From positions 1-36,591 of the IMG/VR virus record IMGVR_UViG_3300026519_000647: DNA of 36,591 nt, one strand, 5' to 3'. Numbering within the stretch: position 1 is the first letter of the stretch; each line of letters opens with the position of its first letter. The notes below the pieces were generated by a model, which was given only the letters and a program-made list of their open reading frames with translations, had not been told where the DNA came from and did not search any database. Of the stretch, positions 7,778 through 15,336 are shown in pieces. Source of the DNA: a virus. Position numbers and translations under genes: made by a program.

Positions 7778-8068
7778 ATGACTGACAAAACCGCAGACAA
7801 ACCAGCATGGCATCTCGACCGAAAAATTCCCATTGGCATTATCATCACTATATTATTCCAAGCCGCTGGCGGCCTGTGGTTTCTCTCCAAACTCGACAGC
7901 CGCCTTGACGTGCTGGAAAAACAGGATGCTGAAAACGTGCAGGTCAACAAAGCATTTTTCGCCCTCGAAGCCAACATGAGAACAACACAAGATTCCCAAG
8001 CGCGGATAGAAAAAAGCCTGGATAAAATGAATGACCGCCTGAACCGTCTCATAGAAAAGGACAATTAA
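7778..8068 (+). CDS. Small membrane-anchored coiled-coil protein in the lysis cassette
   Basis: This 96-residue protein has a single hydrophobic segment (about residues 17-36, IPIGIIITILFQAAGGLWFL) followed by a long charged coiled coil ending in repeated LxxL/R pairs. I start it at the ATG at 7778, preceded by AAAGGAAA, rather than an upstream GTG at 7757 inside gene X. It lies between X and the three-TM holin candidate. Position and topology suggest a holin partner or antiholin, as small TM/coiled-coil proteins are common in phage lysis cassettes. No family is recognised with confidence. Confidence 0.75.
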   Translation: MTDKTADKPAWHLDRKIPIGIIITILFQAAGGLWFLSKLDSRLDVLEKQDAENVQVNKAFFALEANMRTTQDSQARIEKSLDKMNDRLNRLIEKDN

Positions 8069-8069
8069 G

Positions 8070-8393
8070 ATGAAAAATGTATTCAAACGCGCCAGTATTT
8101 ACATCGGCAAAAACCCGATCATCCTCTTGGTGATACTCGCCTTGCCCGCCCTCACACTGTTCAACTATTTATTCGGCGCTGCGCTGACTGAAAACGGCAC
8201 GGCGGTATTTCTGACCGCTATCCTTGGCGTTATACTTCTGTTTGCCGCAATCCGCCTGTCCATGTATTTCAAATATTTCTCGCATCTATCTTATGTAAAA
8301 CAAATAACGGAGGATCCAAATGCGCTTGCTCATTTACTTGGTAGTATCTTTATCGGCGTTGCTATCGTCGTCGGTCTCATTCTCGGCGGATAA
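8070..8393 (+). CDS. Three-transmembrane protein, probable holin
   Basis: This 107-residue protein has three hydrophobic segments at about 16-36 (NPIILLVILALPALTLFNY), 44-63 (NGTAVFLTAILGVILLFAAI) and 86-106 (AHLLGSIFIGVAIVVGLIL), with basic residues between. It starts 1 base after the preceding gene and its 3' end overlaps the lysin start by 74 bp in another frame. P2 has its holin (Y) at this location. The size, three segments and neighbouring signal-peptide lysin support a holin that triggers lysis, but no family motif is evident. Confidence 0.7.
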   Translation: MKNVFKRASIYIGKNPIILLVILALPALTLFNYLFGAALTENGTAVFLTAILGVILLFAAIRLSMYFKYFSHLSYVKQITEDPNALAHLLGSIFIGVAIVVGLILGG

Positions 8394-9564
8394 TAACAAA
8401 GACAGGTTCACCGCCTGCCGACCTTACCAAGCCGATATTGCGGGGGCAGTAAAAAAATATTTCCCCCAAGATTTCCAATACCCAGACGCTATGACTGCGC
8501 AGATATACCAAGAAAGCCTGTGCGCCCGCTTTGCTGTATCCCATGCCGGTGCCCAAGGTCTCGGCCAGATTATGCCCGGCACCATGCCGGAAATCCGCCG
8601 CGCCATAAAATTCGAAAAATCACCATTCAGCAAAGCCGCCATTTATCCTGCCGCCTATTATCAAGGTAAAATGATGGTCGGCTGGACGGCGCGGCGCACA
8701 CCCTATCAACGCTGGCAATTGGGGCTTGCGAGCTATAATTCCGGCTTTGGTAGCGTCCTGAAATCCCAAAAAAAATGCGGCGGCGCGGCTCTCTGGGATC
8801 AGATTAAATATTGCCAGCATTTGGTCACAGGCAAAAACGCCGAAGAAACCATCACCTATGTAGAGCGGATAATTCGCTGGTGGACAGAATTGGCCGGACG
8901 TGACCCCATGGCCATGCCAACTGAGTTAAGCCGCTATCAACAAACTAAATTGATAAACCGCATCAATAAAAAATACGATGTAAGGCGATATTTTAGCGGT
9001 CGGGCTTGGGGGTCATATTGGGCTGTTTGGGACGGCTGGATAACCGCCGACCATGTTCACACCGCTAATATGGGCGAGACACCTTATTATGCCAGCGGTA
9101 AAATCTGCCGCGCTTACGGCGAAATAGACGCCGTGCTTTACGGCGGCATATTGCCAACCCAAAAACCCCGACCAGCCATGGACGGTGAGCGCGTCTATAT
9201 TTTAGGTTATCCAGGCGGATCCGATACGCCGAGCCTACGCACAGGCCGCGTCCTGTTTCAGCGCACCAACAGCGGATCAGATATTTATACCCACCCCGCA
9301 TGGATATTGGTGATTGATAACCCGCCTAAACGAAATCGCTTCGCCCAATTATTCGCCCATACCGAACCTGTCATTGGCGGCATGAGCGGCGGGCTTGTTG
9401 TCAGCCGTAATATGACTGCCCTCGGCGTTCTGGTTACCCAAAACGGGCGCACAGATTTGAACAATGACGGCATCCTCGATGACAGCGCCGATTTCTCTGC
9501 CTTATCGGATATCTGGCAGATTTTCAACGGCGCATGTAAGTTCTCGCGTGGGTGGGGGCAATAA
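8320..9564 (+). CDS. Lysin: secreted SLT-type lytic transglycosylase fused to trypsin-like serine protease
   Basis: This 414-residue protein has an N-terminal signal peptide (about 1-23, ending SFSA). A Slt35/Slt70-like transglycosylase domain follows (about 35-190): catalytic E65 in YQESLCARFA, GAQGLGQIMPGTM (78-89) and ASYNSG (137-142). The C-terminal half (about 225-405) looks like an S1/trypsin-like protease: H245 in GWITADHVH, D270 in GEIDAVLYG, the strand segment VYILGYPGG, and S356 in GGMSGGLVV. A DLNNDGILDD stretch (379-388) resembles a Ca-binding EF-hand loop. GGAGG (8309-8313) sets the start. It would act in the periplasm, cutting glycan strands and probably a protein target. The fusion is unusual for a lysin. 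Confidence 0.85.
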   Translation: MRLLIYLVVSLSALLSSSVSFSADNNKDRFTACRPYQADIAGAVKKYFPQDFQYPDAMTAQIYQESLCARFAVSHAGAQGLGQIMPGTMPEIRRAIKFEKSPFSKAAIYPAAYYQGKMMVGWTARRTPYQRWQLGLASYNSGFGSVLKSQKKCGGAALWDQIKYCQHLVTGKNAEETITYVERIIRWWTELAGRDPMAMPTELSRYQQTKLINRINKKYDVRRYFSGRAWGSYWAVWDGWITADHVHTANMGETPYYASGKICRAYGEIDAVLYGGILPTQKPRPAMDGERVYILGYPGGSDTPSLRTGRVLFQRTNSGSDIYTHPAWILVIDNPPKRNRFAQLFAHTEPVIGGMSGGLVVSRNMTALGVLVTQNGRTDLNNDGILDDSADFSALSDIWQIFNGACKFSRGWGQ

Positions 9565-9565
9565 T

Positions 9566-10000
9566 ATGTGGTCATTCTTATTGAAACCCAAAGTGCTGGC
9601 CGGACTGGGCGGCATTGTCCTATTCTTGGCGCTCGGCTTATATGTGCGCGGCGCAATCCACGACTACGGCCTTGGCCAATATAATCAAGGCAAGGCGGAC
9701 TGCGAAACCGCCGTGCGCAATAAAGCTGCCAAGACAAAGTTTAAATTAGAGAGTGTTCAAAAACATGCCGCCGCCGAAGCCGCAAAAACCGAAACCGTTT
9801 ATGTGACCGTCACCAAACAGGTAGCTGTCACCGACGCGCGGATTGTCGCGGAAAACACCGCCTTAAAAAAAACCATAGAAAACCTAGAAACGAGGATATC
9901 AAATGCGAAACCTGATTTGTCTGTTTGTGCTGGCCAGCCTGTCCCTGTTGACAGCTTGCGCATCCACACCAAAATTGACCGTCTCTTACAAGGCGGTTGA
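9566..10000 (+). CDS. Rz-like inner-membrane spanin (i-spanin)
   Basis: This 144-residue protein has one N-terminal transmembrane helix (about 10-29) with a short cytoplasmic start, then a long periplasmic helical region (about 40-120) typical of i-spanins. I use the ATG at 9566, one base after the lysin stop; the longer frame opening at 9464 lies within the lysin. The Rz1-like gene begins inside it at 9903 in another frame, the classical Rz/Rz1 overlap. The pair would fuse the inner and outer membranes in the last step of lysis. Sequence similarity to known Rz is weak; the call rests on topology and gene arrangement. Confidence 0.8.
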   Translation: MWSFLLKPKVLAGLGGIVLFLALGLYVRGAIHDYGLGQYNQGKADCETAVRNKAAKTKFKLESVQKHAAAEAAKTETVYVTVTKQVAVTDARIVAENTALKKTIENLETRISNAKPDLSVCAGQPVPVDSLRIHTKIDRLLQGG

Positions 10001-10277
10001 AGTCGTCGCCGCGCCTAAGCCTATCGATCCTATCGCTGAGGATATAAAGGCGGAGCCAAACCCGCCCAACCTCCCCTCTGCCGGCACATATGGCACCTCG
10101 GATATTCGCGCCCAGAAACTCGGCCTCTATGCCCTCGCCTTGCGTAAATGGGGGCGCGACTTGGTGACCGCAATCGAAAGCCGCGAACAAGCCCAAGCCA
10201 AAATGCGCGAACGCCAACAAGCGGAGCGCGATGCCGCTTTGGCAAAAATCGCCCAGTTGAATAAAGAGGAAAACTAA
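9903..10277 (+). CDS. Rz1-like outer-membrane lipoprotein spanin (o-spanin)
   Basis: This 124-residue protein begins with a lipoprotein signal peptide whose lipobox is LLTAC (Cys at 19), so it should be anchored in the outer membrane. A proline-rich part follows (AAPKPIDP, PNPPNLPS), then a charged C-terminal helix that could pair with the i-spanin. It overlaps the Rz-like gene by 98 bp in a different frame and its stop overlaps the R start by one base. Longer than many Rz1 proteins, but with the same architecture as P2-type LysC. Confidence 0.85.
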   Translation: MRNLICLFVLASLSLLTACASTPKLTVSYKAVEVVAAPKPIDPIAEDIKAEPNPPNLPSAGTYGTSDIRAQKLGLYALALRKWGRDLVTAIESREQAQAKMRERQQAERDAALAKIAQLNKEEN

Positions 10278-10696
10278 TGCAAGCCTTGACCATGTTGCGC
10301 GAGCATATGCTGGTGACCTTAAAAAAGCCCGCCGAAAAACTCATCACATTTGTCGAAAGCGGCACAGTGATAACCGTGCCCGGACCCGCCGACGCCAATA
10401 AAGATTTCCAGCTCAATTACCAAGGCGTGATTTACGTTCTCGGCATTAAATATGATGCCCGCTATATTTGTTGGGTTGTCGGCGAATGGATGAACACATA
10501 TCAGCAAGAACACACGGCGGACGATATCCAGTTTGAAGCTGAAATCCTAAGCCATGATATGGTTGATTTGGAGTTTCGGATTAATTTTACGGAAATCGTC
10601 AAGGTGAGCGAAGATGAAAACGGCACCACATTGACATCGTGCTTTGCGGGTCTGGAAGACACGCCTGCCCTAGATGTGACCATAGAATACCACTAA
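10277..10696 (+). CDS. R: P2 gpR-like tail completion protein
   Basis: This 139-residue protein matches the P2 gpR family, which with gpS terminates tail tubes and joins them to heads. The family pattern is present: an N-terminal helix ending in FVESGTV, a central FQLNYQGVIYVLGI strand region, VGEWMNTYQQEH, then DLEFRINFTEIVKVSEDENG. Its position after the lysis genes and before S is as in P2. Ribosome binding uses AAAGAGGAAA just upstream. Confidence 0.88.
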   Translation: MQALTMLREHMLVTLKKPAEKLITFVESGTVITVPGPADANKDFQLNYQGVIYVLGIKYDARYICWVVGEWMNTYQQEHTADDIQFEAEILSHDMVDLEFRINFTEIVKVSEDENGTTLTSCFAGLEDTPALDVTIEYH

Positions 10697-10698
10697 GC

Positions 10699-11130
10699 AT
10701 GAAATCCGAATTTGAAGATATTGAAAACTTTCTGGAAGATACGCTCGCCGGGCTAAAACCTGCATCTCGTAAAAAACTCCTCAAAAAACTCGGCATGACC
10801 ATGCGCAAGGCCAATCAAGAACGGCAAATGCAGCAGGTCAATTTGGACGGCTCTAAATGGGCGGCGCGGAAATCCGGTTCCAAGCGCAAGATGATGAAAA
10901 AACTCCGCCTTGCCCGCATGCTGAAAATCACCACAACACAGGAACAGGTACAAGTCGGCTGGAAAGGCCGCGCGGGCAGGATTGCCCGCATCCATCATTT
11001 TGGTCTGCGGGGACGCGTGGGCAAGAACGGTGTGCGCGTCAAATACGAAATCCGCGAATTACTCGGACAAGGGCGCGGGGATGCAGACAACCTGAACCAA
11101 ATCATTGAAAACTGGCTTTTGGAGAAATAA
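10699..11130 (+). CDS. S: P2 gpS-like tail completion / virion morphogenesis protein
   Basis: This 143-residue protein belongs to the phage virion morphogenesis family (P2 gpS). It is basic, with FLEDTLAGLKPASRKKLLKKLG at the N-terminus, the conserved DGSKWAARK segment, and a C-terminal REILGLG-type motif seen here as RELLGQG. The ATG at 10699 sits 2 bases after the R stop; the frame is open further upstream within R but without a start that fits. It is the last gene of the head/lysis operon before a 100-bp regulatory gap. Confidence 0.9.
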   Translation: MKSEFEDIENFLEDTLAGLKPASRKKLLKKLGMTMRKANQERQMQQVNLDGSKWAARKSGSKRKMMKKLRLARMLKITTTQEQVQVGWKGRAGRIARIHHFGLRGRVGKNGVRVKYEIRELLGQGRGDADNLNQIIENWLLEK

Positions 11131-11156
11131 AAACATCAATAAATGCATATTAGCCC

Positions 11157-11210
11157 TTGCAAAATAGCGCCAATGGTGCTATATAATAGGGGTTAGCGCC
11201 ACTGGGGCGC
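11157..11210 (+). promoter_or_regulatory. Promoter with two tandem operators before membrane peptide/HTH pair
   Basis: A perfect TATAAT (11182-11187) lies 19 bases after TTGCAA (11157-11162). It is flanked by two 17-bp partial dyads, TAGCGCCAATGGTGCTA (11165-11181) and TAGCGCCACTGGGGCGC (11194-11210), 29 bp apart. One overlaps the spacer and the other covers the expected transcript start. This is the layout of a repressed promoter. The HTH protein encoded at 11412 is the obvious candidate repressor (inference). Confidence 0.65.
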
Positions 11211-11232
11211 GGCTTTATTGAAAGGAAGCAAA

Positions 11233-11415
11233 ATGACAAATACAGAGATGACAATGATAGAGACAACAATGGAACAAAAACAGTTTGAAGCTAAAATCAG
11301 CCAAATGCTTGCCGATGCAAAATATAATAGCATTCGCGCATTTTGGCACCCCGTACTCATCGCCGCAACTTTACTCGGTGCAGGCGCGGCACTTGGTAGG
11401 TTGTTTTTCTCATGA
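11233..11415 (+). CDS. Small membrane protein, unknown function
   Basis: This 60-residue protein begins at the ATG at 11233, preceded by AAAGGAAG. The first 40 residues are polar and Met/Thr/Glu-rich (MTNTEMTMIETTMEQ). The last 20 are hydrophobic (HPVLIAATLLGAGAALGRLFF), forming one C-terminal membrane segment. The stop overlaps the HTH gene start. It is transcribed from its own promoter rather than, or in addition to, the late operon. No family is recognised; a toxin-like or superinfection-related role is only a possibility given the paired regulator. Confidence 0.7.
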   Translation: MTNTEMTMIETTMEQKQFEAKISQMLADAKYNSIRAFWHPVLIAATLLGAGAALGRLFFS

Positions 11416-11621
11416 CCCACACGGAATTTAAACAGGCCCGGCATTTGCTGGGCCTCACCCAATCGCAAATGGGTCAGATGTTGTCAGTATCGCCGCAACA
11501 TATCCGCCGCATGGAAACCAGCCCGACCAATAAAAGCGCGCGTCAGGTAAACGGAACAACCGCCCGCCTGGTTACGGCCTATCTTGATGGATATCGCCCC
11601 ACGGACTGGCCACAAATATAA
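11412..11621 (+). CDS. Helix-turn-helix DNA-binding protein
   Basis: This 69-residue protein is almost entirely an XRE-like HTH domain: FKQARHLLGLTQSQMGQMLSVSPQHIRRMET, with the TQSQMGQML-SVSPQHIRR pair as helices 2 and 3. The remaining C-terminal part (ARLVTAYLDGYRPTDWPQI) is typical of short regulators. It starts in an ATGA overlap with the membrane peptide gene. It probably represses the promoter at 11182 through the two adjacent operators. It does not correspond to a P2 core gene and is an insertion between S and V. Confidence 0.85.
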   Translation: MTHTEFKQARHLLGLTQSQMGQMLSVSPQHIRRMETSPTNKSARQVNGTTARLVTAYLDGYRPTDWPQI

Positions 11622-11641
11622 TATTTATGATTAATATATCA

Positions 11642-11663
11642 GTGCGTTATCTCGATAACGCAC
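11642..11663. promoter_or_regulatory. 22-bp perfect dyad before V operon; candidate late-activator (Ogr-type) site
   Basis: The arms GTGCGTTATC (11642-11651) and GATAACGCAC (11654-11663) are perfectly complementary around TC. Nearly the same element lies between P and O. The centre is about 59 bp before the V start, matching the 58 bp for O. A CATAAC at 11694-11699 would place the centre near -55, as in P2 late promoters. TATAAG at 11675-11680 is the alternative -10. V has no ribosome site upstream. Confidence 0.68.
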
Positions 11664-11711
11664 GGAAATCATTTTATAAGTGTGGGTGAAGCGACATAAC
11701 TAAGCCGTGTT

Positions 11712-12224
11712 ATGAACAACCGCCTGCTCCACAATATAATCGCCATTGGCACACTTGTCGCAATTTCCGATGATGCTAAATTTGCGCAGGTCAAAATAGG
11801 CGACATCACAACTGATTTTCGCCCTTTGCCTGCCCTGTACGGCCTGAATTTCACCACCGCGCGGCCTGTCCCGCTAAATGCTCAAGTGGTTGTCAATTGC
11901 CCTTCGGGAAATATGGACGCTGCAATCATTATCGGCTATCTCTGGGCGCAAGGGGTCAGCCCATACACCACAGATACCAATATTGACGGCATAAAATTTG
12001 CGGACGGGACTTTGGTCGAATATGACAGCGCGGCGCAAAACCTGAAAATAAATTGCGCGGGCGATGTTAATATTACCGCCGCTGGCACATTGACCATGGC
12101 GGCGACAAAAATAATCATCGAGGGCGAAGTCGAACAGACGGGCGGCGATATGACCTCGGACGGCATTTCCGCGCAAAATCATAAGCACGAAGAAACCAGC
12201 ATCATTACCAAGGTGCCGCAATGA
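11712..12224 (+). CDS. V: P2 gpV-like baseplate assembly protein / tail spike
   Basis: This 170-residue protein is the membrane-piercing spike at the tip of the P2-type tail. The N-terminal OB-fold region (about 1-90) contains VAISDDAKFAQVKIGDITTDFRPLPA in divided conserved pieces. The C-terminal part has repeats of the beta-helix spike (INCAGDVNITAAGTLTMAATKIIIEGEVEQTGGD) and ends in HKHEETSIIT, close to the HxH iron-binding tip of gpV. It heads the baseplate operon. No Shine-Dalgarno sequence is seen; GGGTGAAG lies 20 bases upstream. Confidence 0.94.
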   Translation: MNNRLLHNIIAIGTLVAISDDAKFAQVKIGDITTDFRPLPALYGLNFTTARPVPLNAQVVVNCPSGNMDAAIIIGYLWAQGVSPYTTDTNIDGIKFADGTLVEYDSAAQNLKINCAGDVNITAAGTLTMAATKIIIEGEVEQTGGDMTSDGISAQNHKHEETSIITKVPQ

Positions 12225-12586
12225 GTTATTACGGCGGTAAAAATGTGAGCGGCATGTGCGCAAAAACAGGTAAGCTGATTTCCGGCCTAGACCATGTCCG
12301 CCAAAGCCTAGATCGGATTGTGCTGACACGTATCGGTACACGGGTGCAACGCCGGACATTTGGCAGTGATTTGTTTGCAATTGTATCTGCGCCTGGCAAT
12401 GAAGCCACACGGCTTAAAACCGTGTCCATTCTAGCCCGCGCCATTCTGAAATGGGAGCCACGGGTCAAGCTGTCCCATATTACGTTCGCTCTTAACAGTG
12501 CCGGCCAAAGCATTATTGAAATTGTCTGCAGCTATGCTGGTCAGAACATAAATCATGATGTGATAATTACGGGGTCTGCATCATGA
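12221..12586 (+). CDS. W: P2 gpW-like baseplate wedge protein
   Basis: This 121-residue protein belongs to the gp25-like baseplate wedge family. Conserved features are SGLDHVRQSLDRIVLTRIGTRVQRRTFGSDL (family core, a helix then RxGxRxxRxxFGS), an acidic-to-helical middle and a C-terminal strand. It overlaps V by 4 bp and J by 4 bp, as expected in the V-W-J-I order. The protein attaches the sheath start to the baseplate. Confidence 0.94.
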   Translation: MSYYGGKNVSGMCAKTGKLISGLDHVRQSLDRIVLTRIGTRVQRRTFGSDLFAIVSAPGNEATRLKTVSILARAILKWEPRVKLSHITFALNSAGQSIIEIVCSYAGQNINHDVIITGSAS

Positions 12587-13443
12587 GCGCGTTCCCGTTT
12601 TCAAAATTAGATTTGCAAAAACTCGGTGCGCCGACCGCCATTGACGAGATTGCCTTCGATGCAATCTTGCTGGAAATCACCGATAAATTCAAAGCTGATA
12701 ATCCGGATTTGTCCGCTGCCTTAGATTTTGAAAGCGATCCGATCACCGCCTTGCTGCAAGCCTGGGCATACCGTGAATATTTATTTCGGGCATATATCAA
12801 CAACTCCCTGAAAGCTGGAATGTTGGCTTTCTCAACTGGTACCAATCTCGACCATTTGGCGGCACTTGTGCCCTTGCAAAGACTGGACGGCGAAACCGAC
12901 GATGATTTTCGCCAGCGTATCCAGTTGGCACCGGAAGGGTTTTCAACGGCGGGGCCTGTCGGCGCTTATGAATTTCACGCCCGAAGTGTGTCGGGTACAA
13001 TCCATGATATTTATGTGGAGACCCCGACGCCGGGTGTGGTTCATGTCTATGTCATGGAAGATATTGCCGCTGCGCCTATTTCTACGGAATTGATACAGGA
13101 CGTGGGCGCAACCCTCAATCAAGACGAAATCCGCCCGCTGACGGATCAGGTACAAGCACTGCCTGCCGAGCTGATTGATTATAACATAACGGCAGATTTA
13201 ACTTTTGGTGCAGGTCAAGACGGCGCGGCACTTTTACTAAGCGCCGAAGCCAGCTTACGCACTTACACACAATCCCGCCGTAAATTCGGCCAAGATATAT
13301 CCCGCTCCGGCCTGATTGCTGCCCTGCATGTTGGCGGTGTTGAGAATGTAGATTTGACCGCGCCCGCGACAGATGTGACGCTGACCCCAACACAAGTCGC
13401 GCTCGCTGGCACACTCACGATTACGGAGGCGGTAAATGCTTAA
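12583..13443 (+). CDS. J: P2 gpJ-like baseplate protein
   Basis: This 286-residue protein is the baseplate J family wedge component. Characteristic segments are FDPITALLQAWAYREYLFRAYIN (with DFESDP before), the LDHLAALVPLQRLDGETDDDFRQRI region, LAPEGFSTAGPVGAYEFHA, and a C-terminal GLIAALHVGGVENVDLTAP segment. Length agrees with P2 gpJ (302). It overlaps W and I, consistent with translational coupling. Confidence 0.95.
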   Translation: MSAFPFSKLDLQKLGAPTAIDEIAFDAILLEITDKFKADNPDLSAALDFESDPITALLQAWAYREYLFRAYINNSLKAGMLAFSTGTNLDHLAALVPLQRLDGETDDDFRQRIQLAPEGFSTAGPVGAYEFHARSVSGTIHDIYVETPTPGVVHVYVMEDIAAAPISTELIQDVGATLNQDEIRPLTDQVQALPAELIDYNITADLTFGAGQDGAALLLSAEASLRTYTQSRRKFGQDISRSGLIAALHVGGVENVDLTAPATDVTLTPTQVALAGTLTITEAVNA

Positions 13444-14047
13444 TACAATCCTCCCCGCAAGTTCCAGTGATTTAGAAAAGGCTTTCGATAAAAACAATGC
13501 CGCCCGTTTTGACCACGACCTGCCCATAGATAAATTATGGTCAGCCGAAACCTGTCCCGAGCAATTTCTACCATTCCTCGCCTGGTCCCTAAGTGTTGAT
13601 AATTGGGATTCAAACTGGCCGGACAGCGTCAAGCGGCAAGTCATCACCAGTGCGGCCTATGTACACAGGTTTAAAGGCACTGTGGCAGGTATGAAAGCGG
13701 TGCTGGCCGCGTTTGACCTCGGCATACAAATATCCGAGTGGTTTGAATATGGCGGCGACCCGTATTTTTTCCGGATTGACGTTGAGTTGACCAGTCGGGC
13801 GCACTCTGATGCGGAAATTAACAATATCATCCAAGCTATTGAGACGACTAAGAATGCCCGCTCCCATCTTGAACGCCTGCGAGTGTTTTTGACCAGCACC
13901 GCGACCCCCATGGTTGGTGTCAGCACAGTTTCTGGGCTGGATATTTCAATTGAACCCTGGATTCCGATCGTCCCTGAAACTGTAGCAAATCTGAACGCAG
14001 GGCTGAGTGTGCAAATGTCCTATATTATAGAATTGGAGGCGGCGTAA
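13436..14047 (+). CDS. I: P2 gpI-like tail protein
   Basis: This 203-residue protein is the tail protein I family member connecting fibres to the baseplate. Family markers are LPASSSDLEKAFD near the N-terminus, CPEQFLPFLAWSLSVDNWD, the RFKGTVAGMKAVLAAFDLG segment and FFRIDVEL. A GGAGG sequence just upstream (inside J) serves as ribosome site. It overlaps J by 8 bp and H by 1 bp. Confidence 0.95.
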   Translation: MLNTILPASSSDLEKAFDKNNAARFDHDLPIDKLWSAETCPEQFLPFLAWSLSVDNWDSNWPDSVKRQVITSAAYVHRFKGTVAGMKAVLAAFDLGIQISEWFEYGGDPYFFRIDVELTSRAHSDAEINNIIQAIETTKNARSHLERLRVFLTSTATPMVGVSTVSGLDISIEPWIPIVPETVANLNAGLSVQMSYIIELEAA

Positions 14048-14589
14048 TGTCACAATATGGTGGTATGTTAACAAACATTGGACTGGCGGCATACGCTAAT
14101 GCCCAATTGACGGGCGAAGTCATCGCCCTGACCCATATTGCGGTTGGTGATGGTGCCAACCCGCCCGTACAAAGTGCGACAGCTTTGCAAAATGAAGTCT
14201 GGCGGGCAGCAACAACGCGGATTGGCGTTTCGGCAACTGATAACAATGTGCTTGAAATTGATACGGTTTTGCCTGCCGTCGACGGAGGCTTCACGCTACG
14301 CGAGATCGGTGTATTTGATGCGGACGGCAATCTGTTTGCGATTGGCAATGTCCCGGAAAGTTACATTCCATCCGTTGCCGAAGGATCAGCGATAGAAGTG
14401 CATTTACGCTTAAAAGTCGTTGTGGGGAATACGGCACAAATATCCTTAACCGTTGACCCTGGCATTATAATGGCCACCCGCGCCTATGCCCAAGATTTAA
14501 ACAATGTAGCGCTGATCCGTGCCGCCCAAGCCCGCATGGCGGCACTCACCGAACAACAATATCGTTTGAATACACAATATTTCACATAG
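14047..14589 (+). CDS. H: Tail-fibre N-terminal (gpH-like, tail-collar) protein
   Basis: This 180-residue protein corresponds to the N-terminal attachment domain of P2 gpH-type fibres. Signature pieces are LTNIGLAAYANAQLTG, LTHIAVGDG, NEVWRAATT, and GGFTLREIGVFDADGNLFAIGNVPE, all typical of the phage tail-collar fibre domain. P2 gpH is about 670 residues; this one stops after the attachment domain, so the receptor-binding part is probably supplied by the next gene. The ribosome site is GGAGG. Confidence 0.88.
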   Translation: MSQYGGMLTNIGLAAYANAQLTGEVIALTHIAVGDGANPPVQSATALQNEVWRAATTRIGVSATDNNVLEIDTVLPAVDGGFTLREIGVFDADGNLFAIGNVPESYIPSVAEGSAIEVHLRLKVVVGNTAQISLTVDPGIIMATRAYAQDLNNVALIRAAQARMAALTEQQYRLNTQYFT

Positions 14590-14598
14590 GAGATGAAC

Positions 14599-15327
14599 AT
14601 GACTATAGCCGATGACATACAAACATTAAGTCAAGACATAGCAGATTTTGCATCGGCACAAGGCCAAGCAATAACAGATTTGAATAATGCCAAACTTGCT
14701 GCCTATGCAGCGGCGGCTGAAATTAACGCGACTACGCGCGCGCGCAGTATTTATGCCGCCACCTATGGTGACGACGCTAACCCTGGCACATTGGCGGCCC
14801 CTGTGCGGACCGCACAGCGGATTACCGAGTTATATCAGGCGCGGGGCACACTGATCATCAATTTTCTAACAGATTTCGTTTGGGACTATTATATGCCCCA
14901 GCACAATGATTTACCTGACTATGTCAAGCTCTATGGGCGCGATGATCAAAATGCCTATGTTAACCGAACATTGACCTTTGTAGATTCGGTTAATTCAGCC
15001 ACAAATAGCGGGAGTTTCAGAGGTGGTAAAGCCACTAAATACGCACTCTACGGCTTGGATGTAGTTTTAAATACATCCAAAAATAATGCAGCGTTTGAGA
15101 ATTCAGCTCTGGGAATTTATGATTTATCTAACGGCACTATCAGCCGCAATCCGGCATCTACAGGGTCGGCGTTGTTATTCTTACGCCCATTCCGGGCTGG
15201 CATTATTTGTGGCCATGCCAATTTTATAATTGACCCAACCGCAGCCGGATATGTCTTCCCCGGCATTGCTGCGGGAGCCGATCCCAATACCGACAACCTC
15301 ATCGTTTCAACATTCACTTCAGCTTAG
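14599..15327 (+). CDS. Probable distal tail-fibre / receptor-binding protein
   Basis: This 242-residue protein follows the short H protein directly. I place its start at the ATG at 14599, 6 bases after AGGAG (14588-14592), not at the closer ATG at 14593. The first 45 residues form an Ala/Gln/Asp helix that could be a coiled-coil linker. From about 50 the sequence has a DUF1565-like look (SIYAATYGDDANPGT, as in pectate-lyase-like fibres) and then aromatic and Asn-rich strands. Host recognition is inferred from position; no catalytic motif is seen. Confidence 0.65.
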   Translation: MTIADDIQTLSQDIADFASAQGQAITDLNNAKLAAYAAAAEINATTRARSIYAATYGDDANPGTLAAPVRTAQRITELYQARGTLIINFLTDFVWDYYMPQHNDLPDYVKLYGRDDQNAYVNRTLTFVDSVNSATNSGSFRGGKATKYALYGLDVVLNTSKNNAAFENSALGIYDLSNGTISRNPASTGSALLFLRPFRAGIICGHANFIIDPTAAGYVFPGIAAGADPNTDNLIVSTFTSA

Positions 15328-15336
15328 GAGTCCAAA

